From CAWFGS01 sp963815535 (GTDB lineage: Bacteria > Pseudomonadota > Alphaproteobacteria > Sphingomonadales > Sphingomonadaceae): a stretch of DNA of 64,000 nt. Within the stretch, counting starts at the first letter, position 1. Each line of letters begins with the position of its first letter. This document shows, piece by piece, positions 18,695 through 27,343 of the stretch. The DNA lies in NCBI GenBank assembly GCA_963815535.1, contig CAWFGS010000001.1, positions 248,001 through 312,000 on the forward strand, written 5' to 3'. The notes under the pieces were generated by a model. The model was not told the DNA's origin and ran no database searches. It saw only the letters and a list, made by a program, of their open reading frames with translations. A program made the translations under genes and the position numbers.

Positions 18695-20119
18695 TTACGC
18701 CGCGTCGCCGATGCCCAGGTCGCTCAGCTTGCGATACAGCGTCGACCGCCCGATGCCCAGCCGCCGGGCAACTTCCGTCATACGTCCGCGATAGTGACCG
18801 ATGGCGAGGCGGATGACGTCGGCCTCGATCGCGTCCAGGGCGCGCAGATTGCCGTCGTCGGTGTACAGCATCACGCCGGCCCCCTCCTGCAAAATGTTGC
18901 CGCCATCGTGCACCTCGCCCAGCAGTTCGAGCAATTGCGGGAAGCTGTCCGACGTCAACGCCTCGCCGTCGCAGAACACCGCTGCGCGGAACAGCACCGC
19001 CTGCAACTGGCGCACATTGCCGGGCCAGTCATACGCGCCGAGCAGCGCCAGCGCGCTGTCGTTGATGGACAGCGGGCGCAAGCCCGGCTGTTCCCCGATC
19101 CGCGCCAGGAAATGGCGGGCCAGGGCGGAAATGTCGCTGGTCCGTTCGCGCAAGGGCGGCAGCGCGATCTTCGTCGCGGAAATGGCTTCGTACAGATCGT
19201 CGCGGAAAGTGCCCGGCGGCGACCAGATCGGCCAGCGGCAGATTGCTCGCGCTCAGCAATCGGACATCGACGCTGAAACCGTGCGTCGCGCCGATCGGCC
19301 GCACGATGCCCGGTATCGAGCGCCTCGGCAAGGCGGTCCTGCAGATCGTCCGCCAACCGGTCGATCTCGTCCAGCACCAGCGTGCCGCCGTCGGTCATCT
19401 GCATCGCGCCGATCTGCTGGTCGAATGCACCGGGGAAGGCGTTTTGTTCATGGCCGAACAGCATCGATTCGACCGAATTGACCGGCGTGCGAGCCGATAT
19501 TGATCATTCGAAACGCATTCTTCGCGCGCGGGCTGGCCGCGTCCATCGCGCGGACCAGCATTTCCTTGCCGGTGCCGCTTTCGCCTTCGATCAGGACGGT
19601 GCCATGCCCGCGCGCCGTCTTCGCCGCCTGCGCCAGCGCCGCGCGGAAGGACGGGGCGTTGCCGATCATGGTATCGAAATCGAGCTTGGCCGGCATCTTC
19701 TCGGTCAGCGGTTGCAGTTCGTCCTTGGGCGCTTCGCGCTTGGTCGAACTGCGCAGTGCCTGCATCAGACTGTTCGGGCGCGACGGGTTTGATGAGGTAG
19801 TCGGTCGCGCCCGCGCGCATCGCTTCGACCGCGAGCAGGGGGCTGGCGCTGGTGGTCATCATCAGGATGGGCAATGCCGGGCGGCGCGATTTCAGTTCGG
19901 CGATCAGGGTGCAGGCATCGTCGCCCGGCACCCATTGGTCGAGGATGATGGCGGACAACTGCATGCCCGCCTGCGTGCCCAAGCGTGGCGATGGCGGTTT
20001 CGGAATCGGCACACGACCAGCACGCGCCACCCTTCGCGCGCGGCGAGCGCGGTGATCAACCGGCTTTGCGCCGGTTCGTCATCGATCAACATCAACAGGC
20101 GTGTATCGTCTTCCGCCAT
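18695..20119 (-). CDS. NtrC-family response regulator with altered GAFTGA loop (frameshifted)
   Basis: About 474 residues. Receiver domain 1-125: LLMLIDDEPAQSRLI (acidic pair), IILDQWVPGDD (phosphoacceptor Asp), DYLIKPV (Lys). AAA+ domain: Walker A GESGTGKEMLVRAM, Walker B GGTLVLDEIDRL, LSASNLPLADLV, LPPLRERTSDISALA (sensor region), DWPGNVRQL. Fis-type helix-turn-helix ends it: MTEVARRLGIGRSTLYRKL. The sigma54-contact loop reads GHEQNAFPGAF instead of GAFTGA. Breaks near 19990, 19770, 19495, 19315 and 19215. The start ATG at 20117-20119 gives the cleanest receiver N-terminus. No partner histidine kinase in the window. Confidence 0.85.
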
Positions 20120-20328
20120 AATCCCCAAACAGTCCCGAAGTGATACGGTGAGGATATCTAGGGCGGAGGGGTAAAGACCCGATTAAGGATGGTGCGACAT
20201 GATCGAACCACAGCGCCCAATGCCAGCGGCAAACGGGGCTTGAGCAAACCCGCCCGCCGCGATAGATAGCGATGCATTACGACGGTGCGTTGGGAACGGC
20301 GCGGCGATGCTTTTACGGGGAAACGAAA

Positions 20329-20454
20329 ATGGCTTCGGCAAACGATATGGACCACGCGAAATCCACCTATGGCGGCTTTATCGGGATGTTGAAATGGGCC
20401 GTGCCCTTGATCGCGATCATCACTGCGATCGTGGTGTTCATCATCGCCGACTGA
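20329..20454 (+). CDS. aa3-type cytochrome c oxidase subunit IV-like peptide
   Basis: 41 residues: MASANDMDHAKSTYGGFIG followed by one membrane helix (LKWAVPLIAIITAIVVFII). It matches the short bacterial aa3 oxidase subunit IV family, which is peripheral to the catalytic subunits. GGGGAAA lies 6 bases before the ATG. It stands alone, away from any cox operon, followed closely by a lipoprotein gene. Assignment is by similarity of a short peptide, hence moderate confidence. Confidence 0.7.
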   Translation: MASANDMDHAKSTYGGFIGMLKWAVPLIAIITAIVVFIIAD

Positions 20455-20489
20455 CGCGCGCGTTTCCAAGACTGTACGAAAGACAGATT

Positions 20490-20909
20490 ATGAAAATCAC
20501 CGGTTTGTTCGCAATGGCCGCGATGTTCGGCCTGGCCGCCTGTTCCGATGGCGGCGGGGGCGCCGGGTATGGCGTTGCCGACGCGAAAGCGGGCGCGGCA
20601 TTCCGGTTTCATGCACGCGAAGCGTTTGGGGGATTGAACCCCGTTTGCCCATTCACCCAGAACGCCGATTTGCTGGCGCAGTACGAACCGTTGCAAGCCC
20701 GGTATGACGGGTTGGCCGAACGGGTCGGCGACACGGCGTTCGGTACGGACCTGGCGGCAGTTCAGGCCGATTACGAATATTACTGGCAAAACAATTCCGT
20801 CGAATGCGGCGCGATGGATACGGACGAAACCGAAGGCGCGGTGGCGCGCGAAGTCGAACGGATCACCAATGCGCTGGGCGGTATGGAACGCAGCGTCGGC
20901 GGAACGTAG
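20490..20909 (+). CDS. Small lipoprotein of unknown function
   Basis: 139 residues. Lipoprotein signal MKITGLFAMAAMFGLAAC (lipobox LAAC) and then a Gly-rich linker. The mature domain has two further cysteines (PVCPF and VECGAM) that could pair. I do not recognise the fold. The start at 20490 has GAAAGACAG upstream. It lies 35 bases after the aa3 subunit IV-like gene, possibly co-transcribed. Frame intact. Confidence 0.7.
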   Translation: MKITGLFAMAAMFGLAACSDGGGGAGYGVADAKAGAAFRFHAREAFGGLNPVCPFTQNADLLAQYEPLQARYDGLAERVGDTAFGTDLAAVQADYEYYWQNNSVECGAMDTDETEGAVAREVERITNALGGMERSVGGT

Positions 20910-21034
20910 GAAACTCTGCCGATAGAAGCCGTTTCAAACCACTCACGACTGAGAGGTTGGAACTTTTTTGGAACGACCCGGCGCACGCCCCGTTGGTTTT
21001 GCAGACAATAAATCTGTAAGGGACACTTCCAACG

Positions 21035-21688
21035 ATGAATATCAAATACACCGCCGCATGTGCCGCCGCCGCCCTGACCTTGGGCGCTTGCGCGACCGAC
21101 GCGGGAATGGACGATACGGCGAGCGCGTCCGACACGATGACGACGCGCACCGCAACCACGACGACCACAACAGCGCCCGCCACCACGATGCCCGCATCGG
21201 TGAAAGTCGGCGGCGCGGATATGTTCGCGAATTGCAACATCGTGCAGAACGCGATGAATTCGCCGATCCATACGACCTTGGTGAAGGCCGTGGTCGCGGC
21301 CGATCTGGCGGAAACCTTGAGCGGCCCTGGCCCCTTCACGGTGTTCGCCCCCACCGATGACGCCTTCTCGCGCGTCCCCGCAGCCGCGCTGACCAGTTTG
21401 CTGACCCCGGAAATGAAGCCGGTGCTGGCCCGAGTGCTGACGCACCATGTCGTTTCCGGCCGCGTGACGGCAGCCGACCTCATCCGCATGATCGAAGCCG
21501 GCGGTGGTTCCGCCCAGGTCACGACGTTGGCAGGCGATACCTTGCTGGCCACGGTCGTAAATGGTGATGTGAAGTTGGCAGGTGACGATGGCTCGGTCGC
21601 TTACGTAACGCAGGCCGATGTCATGCAGTCGAATGGCGTAATCCACGTCGTGAACGGCGTGTTGTCGCCGCGCGCACCGACAAACTGA
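21035..21688 (+). CDS. Fasciclin-domain lipoprotein
   Basis: 217 residues, intact. Lipobox LGAC at about residue 19 and a Thr/Ala-rich linker (about 40-70, TTTTTTAP). One FAS1 domain follows: FANCNIVQNAMNSPIHTTLV, then GPGPFTVFAPTDDAFSRVP (H1 motif), LTHHVVSGRVTAADL (YH-like motif) and DVMQSNGVIHVVNGVL (H2 motif). Such proteins mediate adhesion or envelope interactions. A strong terminator follows at 21710, so it is a monocistronic unit or the end of one. Confidence 0.9.
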   Translation: MNIKYTAACAAAALTLGACATDAGMDDTASASDTMTTRTATTTTTTAPATTMPASVKVGGADMFANCNIVQNAMNSPIHTTLVKAVVAADLAETLSGPGPFTVFAPTDDAFSRVPAAALTSLLTPEMKPVLARVLTHHVVSGRVTAADLIRMIEAGGGSAQVTTLAGDTLLATVVNGDVKLAGDDGSVAYVTQADVMQSNGVIHVVNGVLSPRAPTN

Positions 21689-21709
21689 TACCGGTTGAAT
21701 ATTGAAACG

Positions 21710-21744
21710 GGGCGCTCGAACCACACGGTTCGGGCGCCCTTTTT
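21710..21744 (+). terminator. Rho-independent terminator after the fasciclin gene
   Basis: Arms 21710-21722 and 21727-21739 pair over 13 positions with one mismatch around the loop ACAC, followed by TTTTT (21740-21744). It begins 21 bases after the stop. Confidence 0.9.
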
Positions 21745-21807
21745 CTTGCCGGTTGGTGCAGTCGCCCGCTTCATGGTGATTGCCCTTAGGTTAAAAGGAG
21801 AGAACAC

Positions 21808-22155
21808 ATTATCCGCTCGCCCCTATCTCTCGCAATCGCCGCAACCGCTGCGCTAACCCTGTCGGGCTGCGTGGAAACGATTGCGGAAAGCCGGGTCAGC
21901 TCCGCCTTGCGCGATGCCGGTCTCAGCGATGGCAACGCATCGTGCATGGCGACCCGGATGGTCGATCGGCTGTCCTTGTCGCAATTACGCAAATTGGAAG
22001 GGTTGAAAGCGCATGAGGGCGAACGGGAAAGACCGGTATCCTTGCGCGAGTTTACTCGGCGCGTGGAACGGGTCGGCGATGCGGAAGTCATCGCCGTAAC
22101 CGCCAGTTCCGCCGGGCTGTGCGCGCTGGGCATCGCCAAGGAAAAGCGGTCGTAG
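21808..22155 (+). CDS. Lipoprotein with apparent ATT start codon
   Basis: 115 residues if started at ATT 21808. The frame has a stop at 21787-21789 and no ATG, GTG or TTG before the lipobox cysteine. Yet AAGGAG (21795-21800) sits 7 bases before ATT, and the first 22 residues (RSPLSLAIAATAALTLSGC) are a perfect lipoprotein signal. The mature part is alpha-helical and charged (RVSSALRDAGLSDG, RKLEGLKAHEGERER), with two cysteines (ASCMA and GLCALG). Function unknown. Either translation starts at ATT (or ATC next to it), or one base of the start codon is wrong in this sequence. Confidence 0.6.
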   Translation: MIRSPLSLAIAATAALTLSGCVETIAESRVSSALRDAGLSDGNASCMATRMVDRLSLSQLRKLEGLKAHEGERERPVSLREFTRRVERVGDAEVIAVTASSAGLCALGIAKEKRS

Positions 22156-22273
22156 CATCCGGTTCGCCGGGCCAACGCAGTTGCGGATTACCAGGGGCGG
22201 ACCGGTGGACGCGATGCGCGCGAACACCTAATGCCGGGATGTCGCTGCCGGTCGCGCAGCTTTTCAAATTTGG

Positions 22274-22996
22274 ATGGGTTCCGTGAAGAAGCTGGGTTTG
22301 ATCGGGGGAATGAGCTGGGTTTCCACGCGATCCTATTACGAACAGATCAACCGGCTGGTGCAACGGCGCATCTCCCCCACGGCCAGCGCGCCCATGCTGA
22401 TCGAAAGTCTGGATTTCGCGCAACTGGCCAGGGTGCGCGAAGACGCCGATTGGGATCGCGTGGGCAATGTCCTGTCGCAATCGGCGCGGCGGCTGGAACA
22501 GGCGGGCGCGCAGGCGATCGTCATCGGGGCGAATTCCATGCACAAGGTCTATCGCACGGTGTGCGAAGCGGTGGATGTTCCGGTTATCCACATTGCGGAA
22601 TGCGTCGGCGAACGGATGAAACGCGACGGTCGCACCGACGCCACGCTGATCGGCACGCGCAATGTCATGACGGAACCCTTCTATCGCCGCAGGTTGGAAG
22701 CGCATGGGGTCGCATTGACCGAACCCGATCTGAAGAATGTCGAGATGATCGACCGGATTATCTACAACGAATTGATGGTCGGCAAGGTGACGCGCGACGC
22801 GCAGCGCGATTTGCGAACCGTGCTGACGCGCAAACAGCAGGAAGGGGTGCAGGCCATCGTGCTTGCCTGCACCGAACTGGCGTTGGTGGTCGACGTGGAT
22901 GCCAACATTCTGCCGATCTACGATTCCACCCGCATTCACTGCGCGGCGGCAGTCGATTGGATGCTGGGCGAAAGCGACCTGTCGCAATTCAACTGA
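22274..22996 (+). CDS. Aspartate/glutamate racemase family protein
   Basis: 240 residues, intact. Family features: KLGLIGGMSWVSTRSYYEQI, ESLDFAQLAR, IGANSMHKVYRTV, ALIGTRNVM-type segment (TLIGTRNVMTEPFYRRRL) and VLACTELALVV, close to YgeA-like amino-acid racemases. The second catalytic cysteine (ACTE) is present, but the first catalytic position, Cys or Thr in active racemases, is Ala in GANS. It may therefore not racemise by the two-base mechanism. Start at ATG 22274; an alternative is GTG 22283. Confidence 0.85.
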   Translation: MGSVKKLGLIGGMSWVSTRSYYEQINRLVQRRISPTASAPMLIESLDFAQLARVREDADWDRVGNVLSQSARRLEQAGAQAIVIGANSMHKVYRTVCEAVDVPVIHIAECVGERMKRDGRTDATLIGTRNVMTEPFYRRRLEAHGVALTEPDLKNVEMIDRIIYNELMVGKVTRDAQRDLRTVLTRKQQEGVQAIVLACTELALVVDVDANILPIYDSTRIHCAAAVDWMLGESDLSQFN

Positions 22997-23116
22997 CGCC
23001 GCGCCGGTTGGGGACGCGTTGCCGCCACCATCGGCCCTTTATCCGGGCCAGTCCGCGTATGTTGCCAGATTGTTCCCGTTGCCGGGCCGAACGCCGCATT
23101 TTATACCGCTGCTTAT

Positions 23117-24318
23117 ATGAACGCGCTGCATCCCGAACCCATCGACGCGGGCCAGCTGCATTCACCACTCGCCGCCGATCCGGACCGATCGCGCGGGCGT
23201 GAATGCGGCAATTTGCGCGATGGCGAAGAGATACGCGGCGCGCGCACGGCGTTCCAGCGGGATCGCGACCGGATCGTCCATTCCATCGCCTTCCGCCGCC
23301 TTCGCAGCAAGACGCAGGTCTTCATCGCGCCCGACGGCGATCATTATCGAACACGCCTGACGCACAGTCTGGAAGTCGCGCAGATCGGACGCGTCATCGC
23401 ACGATCGTTGGGGCTGAACGAGGATCTGACGGAGGCGTTGTGCCTCGCCCACGACATCGGTCATCCGCCGTTCGGTCATGCAGGCGAAGATGCGCTGTCC
23501 GCCGCGATGGCGCCGCATGGCGGGTTTGACCACAACGCCCATTCGCTGCGGATCCTGATGCGGTTGGAAAGCCCCTATTGCGATCATGACGGTCTCAACC
23601 TCAGCTGGGAAGTGCTGGAGGGGTTGGCAAAGCATAACGGCCCGGTGGCGCAGCCGGGATGGGCGCTGGCGCAGCTGGATGCGGTGGTTCCGCTCGCCTT
23701 GACGGCATGGCCTTCGCTGGAGGCGCAGGTGGCGGCGGTGGCGGACGACATCGCTTACGACAATCACGATATCGACGATGGTTTGCGCGCCGGCTTCCTG
23801 ACCCTCGATCAATTGCTGGAACTGGACTTCGTCGCCGATCAATGGCGCACGGTGGAACGGCGTTTTCCCGGCGCCCCGCGCGACCGGCAATTGCGCGAAC
23901 TGGTGCGATGCCAGATCGGCTGGATGGTGAACGATGTGGTCGATCATACGTCTCGCCAAACCGCAATGTTCTCTCACGCCGACGACGTCCGTAATTGCGG
24001 GCGGCAAAGCGCGGGTTTCTCCCCCGCAATGGGCGCGCGCGAACGGCGGTTGAAACGGTTCATGTACGACAATCTGTATTATCACCGCGATCAGGTGGCA
24101 ACGGCCGAACTTGCCAAGGATCTGGTGGCGAAGCTGTTCGCCGCATACATGCGGACGCACGGCGACTGCCGCCCGAATGGCTGGCCAAACTGCCGAATGA
24201 GGAACCCGCGCGGACACGGCATATCGGGGATTTTGTCGCGGGCATGACCGATCGATACGCCATCGACCAATATGCGGCCATGTTCGGGGAAGCACCCGCC
24301 GGGTTGAGCAATGTCTGA
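23117..24318 (+). CDS. dgt: Deoxyguanosinetriphosphate triphosphohydrolase-like protein (one frameshift)
   Basis: HD-domain dNTPase of about 400 residues. N-terminus SRGRECGNLRDGEEIRGARTAFQRDRDRIVHSIAFRRL and RLTHSLEVAQ (first metal His) are seen with AHDIGHPPFGHAGEDAL (HD motif) and VAAVADDIAYDNHDIDDGL (final Asp); residues positions roughly 30, 75, 115 and 210. It hydrolyses dNTPs to nucleoside plus triphosphate. A break near 24165 moves the last 45 residues (ending MFGEAPAGLSNV) into another frame. The stop lies 8 bases inside the next gene, so the two are coupled. Confidence 0.88.
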
Positions 24319-25000
24319 CCCGATCTCCATCGCCGTGGTCGGTGCGACCGGGCTGGTCGGGCGCGCGATCCTGGAATCTTCCGTCGGCCGCACCGATTTC
24401 CGCCTGACCGCGCTGGCCCGTCGCGAACGCAAGCTCCCCGACGGCGCGCGAATGGACATGATCGTGGCGGAACCTGCCAATTGGGGCGCCTTGCTGCCGC
24501 AGATACGCCCCAATGCGATGATCTGCGCGCTGGGCACGACGATGAAGGCCGCCGGGTCGCAAGCGGCGTTTCGCGCGGTCGATCACGATCTGATGATGGC
24601 GACCGCGACCGCCGCAGCCGATGCCGGTGTCGGACGGTTCGTTCTGGTCAGTTCGGTCGGGGCGGACCCCCATGCCGGATCGTTCTATCTGCAGGTCAAG
24701 GGGCAAGTGGAACAGGCGTTGCGCGCACTATGCCGTTCAAACGGATCGACATTCTGCAACCCGGCCTGCTTGCTGGGCGAACGCAGAGGCGAGACTCGTT
24801 TGGCGGAAGGGGTGGGGCAGCTGCTGGGGCCGGCCGCGAACCTGCTGATGCATGGCGGCTTCACCCGATATCGCAGCGTGAAGGCGACCGATGTGGCGCA
24901 CGCGGCGTTGGGCTGCGCGATGGCGAAACCGGCGGGCAAGTTCACACATACCCACACCGGCATATTGCGCGCCGCGCGTGAGTTTACGGCGAAAGGTTAA
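24311..25000 (+). CDS. NAD(P)-binding oxidoreductase-like protein (atypical SDR)
   Basis: 229 residues. Rossmann nucleotide site VVGATGLVGRAIL at the N-terminus, then ALGTTMKAAGSQAAFRAVDH and RFVLVSSVGADPHAGSFYLQVKG, where the K stands in the SDR Y-x-x-x-K context (YLQVK). This is the HTATIP2/YwnB-like atypical SDR group. A +1/-1 pair around 24725-24775 scrambles about 15 residues without ending the frame (expected reading RALPFKRIDILQPGLLLGE). Overlaps dgt by 8 bases and precedes an ABA4-like gene by 3 bases, so the three probably form one transcript. Confidence 0.85.
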   Translation: MSDPISIAVVGATGLVGRAILESSVGRTDFRLTALARRERKLPDGARMDMIVAEPANWGALLPQIRPNAMICALGTTMKAAGSQAAFRAVDHDLMMATATAAADAGVGRFVLVSSVGADPHAGSFYLQVKGQVEQALRALCRSNGSTFCNPACLLGERRGETRLAEGVGQLLGPAANLLMHGGFTRYRSVKATDVAHAALGCAMAKPAGKFTHTHTGILRAAREFTAKG

Positions 25001-25003
25001 GCG

Positions 25004-25459
25004 ATGTGGGACACGGTTTTCAATGTGGCGAACGGTCTGGCGCTGGTCATGTGGGCGGTGCTGATCTTCGCGCCGCGTAAACCGGCATTGATGGCCCTGG
25101 TCCTGTATGTCGGCGTCGGGTTGCTCTGCGCGACTTATGCGGTGGGTCTGATCGGCATCGTCGGCGGTGTTTTCGGCGCCACGAACGCAGGGGCGGACGC
25201 CGCCGATTTCACATCGATTGCAGGGGTGCGCGCCATTTTCGCGAGTGATGGCGGGGTGGTGATCGGCTGGGTGCATTACCTGGCATTCGATCTGTTCGTC
25301 GGCATTTGGATTGCGCGTGACGCCGATGCGAAGCGGTTTTCGCGGCTGGTGCAGGCACCGATCCTGCTCGCGACGTTTCTGGCGGGGCCGATCGGCTTGC
25401 TAATCTGGCTGATCATACGCGAACGCCGTGCGCGAGTGTTGGGACGCGCGCGCCGATAG
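25004..25459 (+). CDS. ABA4-like membrane protein (DUF4281)
   Basis: 151 residues with four membrane helices. Matches the ABA4-like family: WDTVFNVANGLALVMWAVLI at the start and the signature GWVHYLAFDLFVGIWIARDA in the third helix, ending GPIGLLIWLIIRE. The plant member ABA4 is needed for neoxanthin formation. The bacterial role is not established, but carotenoid-making sphingomonads make a pigment link plausible (inference). The gene follows the SDR-like gene after 3 bases. Confidence 0.8.
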   Translation: MWDTVFNVANGLALVMWAVLIFAPRKPALMALVLYVGVGLLCATYAVGLIGIVGGVFGATNAGADAADFTSIAGVRAIFASDGGVVIGWVHYLAFDLFVGIWIARDADAKRFSRLVQAPILLATFLAGPIGLLIWLIIRERRARVLGRARR

Positions 25460-25544
25460 GCGGAGCGATAGGGGATTGGCGGGTGCACCGTTCCCTGTCA
25501 TCTTCGTACCCGATGGCGGCCACAGATCGCCACGGGGAGAATGT

Positions 25545-27123
25545 ATGCCGGATCACAGCGCAAGCGCGAGCGAGAACGATCGTTCATTGAGTTTCGACGG
25601 GTTGCTGACCCATTGGGCGGCGCACCGGCCCGAAACCGTGGCGATGGAAGATGGGGAGCGCACAACCACCTATGCCCAGCTGGACCCGCTGACCCGGCGC
25701 ATCGTCGCCGTTTTGCAATCGCATGGCGTCGGTCCGGGCGACCGGATTGCATGGTACGGCAAGAATTCCGATCTGTTCTTCCAGCTGTTCTTCGCCGCCG
25801 CCCGCTTCGGTGCGGTGATCGCCCCGGTCGGCTGGCGGCTGGCCCCGGCGGAGGTCGAATACATCGTTCGCGACACCGGCGCGCGGCTGGTCTTCGCAGG
25901 CAGCGAGTTTACCGATACCGCGCGCGCGATCGCCGCCGATATCGAACCTGCCCCGGTCGTTATCGGCGAGGACGAGGCGCGGCAGCAAATCGCAGCGGCA
26001 TCGCCTGCCAGTTTCATTCCCGCCCGGCCGGACGATGCGGCGCTGCAACTTTACACCAGCGGAACCACCGGCCATCCCAAAGGGGCGGTGCTGTCGGCGC
26101 GCAACCTTTTGAGCATGCGGCAACCGGCGGAAGAGGCGGGGCTGCCGTGGACCCGATGGGACGCGGACGAGGCGATCCTGGCCGGCATGCCCTGCGCGCA
26201 TATCGGCGGAACGGGGTTGGTGGTGATGACGCTGTCGGTCGGCATCCGCGCCTATATCATTCCCGAATTCACGCCCGATGCCACGATCGACGCGCTGGAC
26301 CGCGGGGTCACGCGGTTCTTCATCGTGCCTGCCGCCTTGCAAATGGTGGTGCAGCACCCCCGCGCCAAGGACACCGATTTTTCGCGCCTGCGATACGTCA
26401 TGTATGGCGCCGCGCCGATGCCGCTGGAACTGTTGCGCGAAACCATCGCGATCATGCCCGAAACCCGGTTGATGCAGGTGTTCGGCATGACGGAGACGAG
26501 CGGCACGGTGACGATGCTGCCACCCGAAGATCACGACCCTGCCGGGAACGAACGGATGCGATCCTGCGGCAAGGTCGGTGCCCGGCGCGTCGATCGAAAT
26601 CCGCGATGAAGACGGGCGGGAAGTTCCGCGCGGAACGATCGGGGAAATCACCGTCAAATCGCCATCCAACATGATCGCCTATTGGAACAGGGAGGAGGCG
26701 ACGGCACAAACCGTGGATGCGAACGGTTGGCTACGCACCGGCGATGCGGCCTATATGGACGATGACGGCTACGTTTTCATTCAGGACCGGATCAAGGATA
26801 TGATCGTGACCGGCGGAGAAAACGTCTATCCGGCGGAGGTGGAAAACGCCGTCTATGGCCACCCCGCCGTGGCCGAAGTCGCCGTGATCGGCGTGCCGGA
26901 CGATGTCTGGGGGGAAGCGGTCAAGGCGTGCGTCGTTCCGAAACCGGGCCAAACTTGCGAGGCCGCCGATATCATCGCCTGGACGCGCGGTCGGATTGCC
27001 GGGTTCAAATGCCCCAAAAGCATCGACGTGTTGACTGCATTGCCTCGCAATCCCACCGGAAAGATTCTGCGTAGAGAGCTGCGTGCGCCCTATTGGGAAG
27101 GGCGCACGCGGCAGGTCAACTGA
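25545..27123 (+). CDS. Acyl-CoA/AMP-dependent ligase (one frameshift)
   Basis: About 525 residues, ANL superfamily. P-loop-like motif LQLYTSGTTGHPKGAVLSARN, A5 motif VFGMTETSGTVTML, A7 WLRTGDAAYMDDDGYVFI, A8 RIKDMIVTGGENVYPAEVE and the C-terminal catalytic lysine in PRNPTGKILRRELR. This is the fatty- or aryl-acid CoA ligase pattern; the substrate is not evident. The frame changes once near 26577 (between RSCGKVG and PGASIEIRDE). The ATG at 25545 has GGGGAG upstream; the 85 bp before it separate it from the ABA4-like gene. Confidence 0.9.
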
Positions 27124-27146
27124 ACGACCCTATTGCAAAGCTGCAA

Positions 27147-27275
27147 TCAGGTGGCGTTATCCACGTCGTTCGCAACGGATTCGACATCGCGCGCCGCACC
27201 GCGAACGGTGTTGCAGGCGGTGGCGGTCAACGCGATGGTGGAAATGCCGATTGCGAGAATGAACTTGCGAACCAT
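27147..27275 (-). CDS. Entericidin A/B-like small lipoprotein
   Basis: 42 residues, too short for routine gene calling: MVRKFILAIGISTIALTA then TACNTVRGAARDVESV and NDVDNAT. The lipobox TATAC at 17-21 is followed by the entericidin signature CNTVRGA-RD-ES. AGGAG lies 8 bases before the ATG. Entericidins are tiny outer-membrane lipoproteins; in E. coli the A/B pair is a toxin-antidote system tied to stationary phase. Only one copy is present here. Tail-to-tail with the acyl-CoA ligase, with 23 bases between stops. Confidence 0.82.
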   Translation of the reverse strand: MVRKFILAIGISTIALTATACNTVRGAARDVESVANDVDNAT

Positions 27276-27343
27276 TATGATGTCTCCTGTGTGACGATAT
27301 TTGGCAACAGCCCGGATCTGGGCCTACGAACATGAACCGCCTA

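Noticed and set aside
27157..27165. TTATCCACG, a near DnaA box
   Set aside because: One mismatch and inside the entericidin coding sequence; chance matches are expected.
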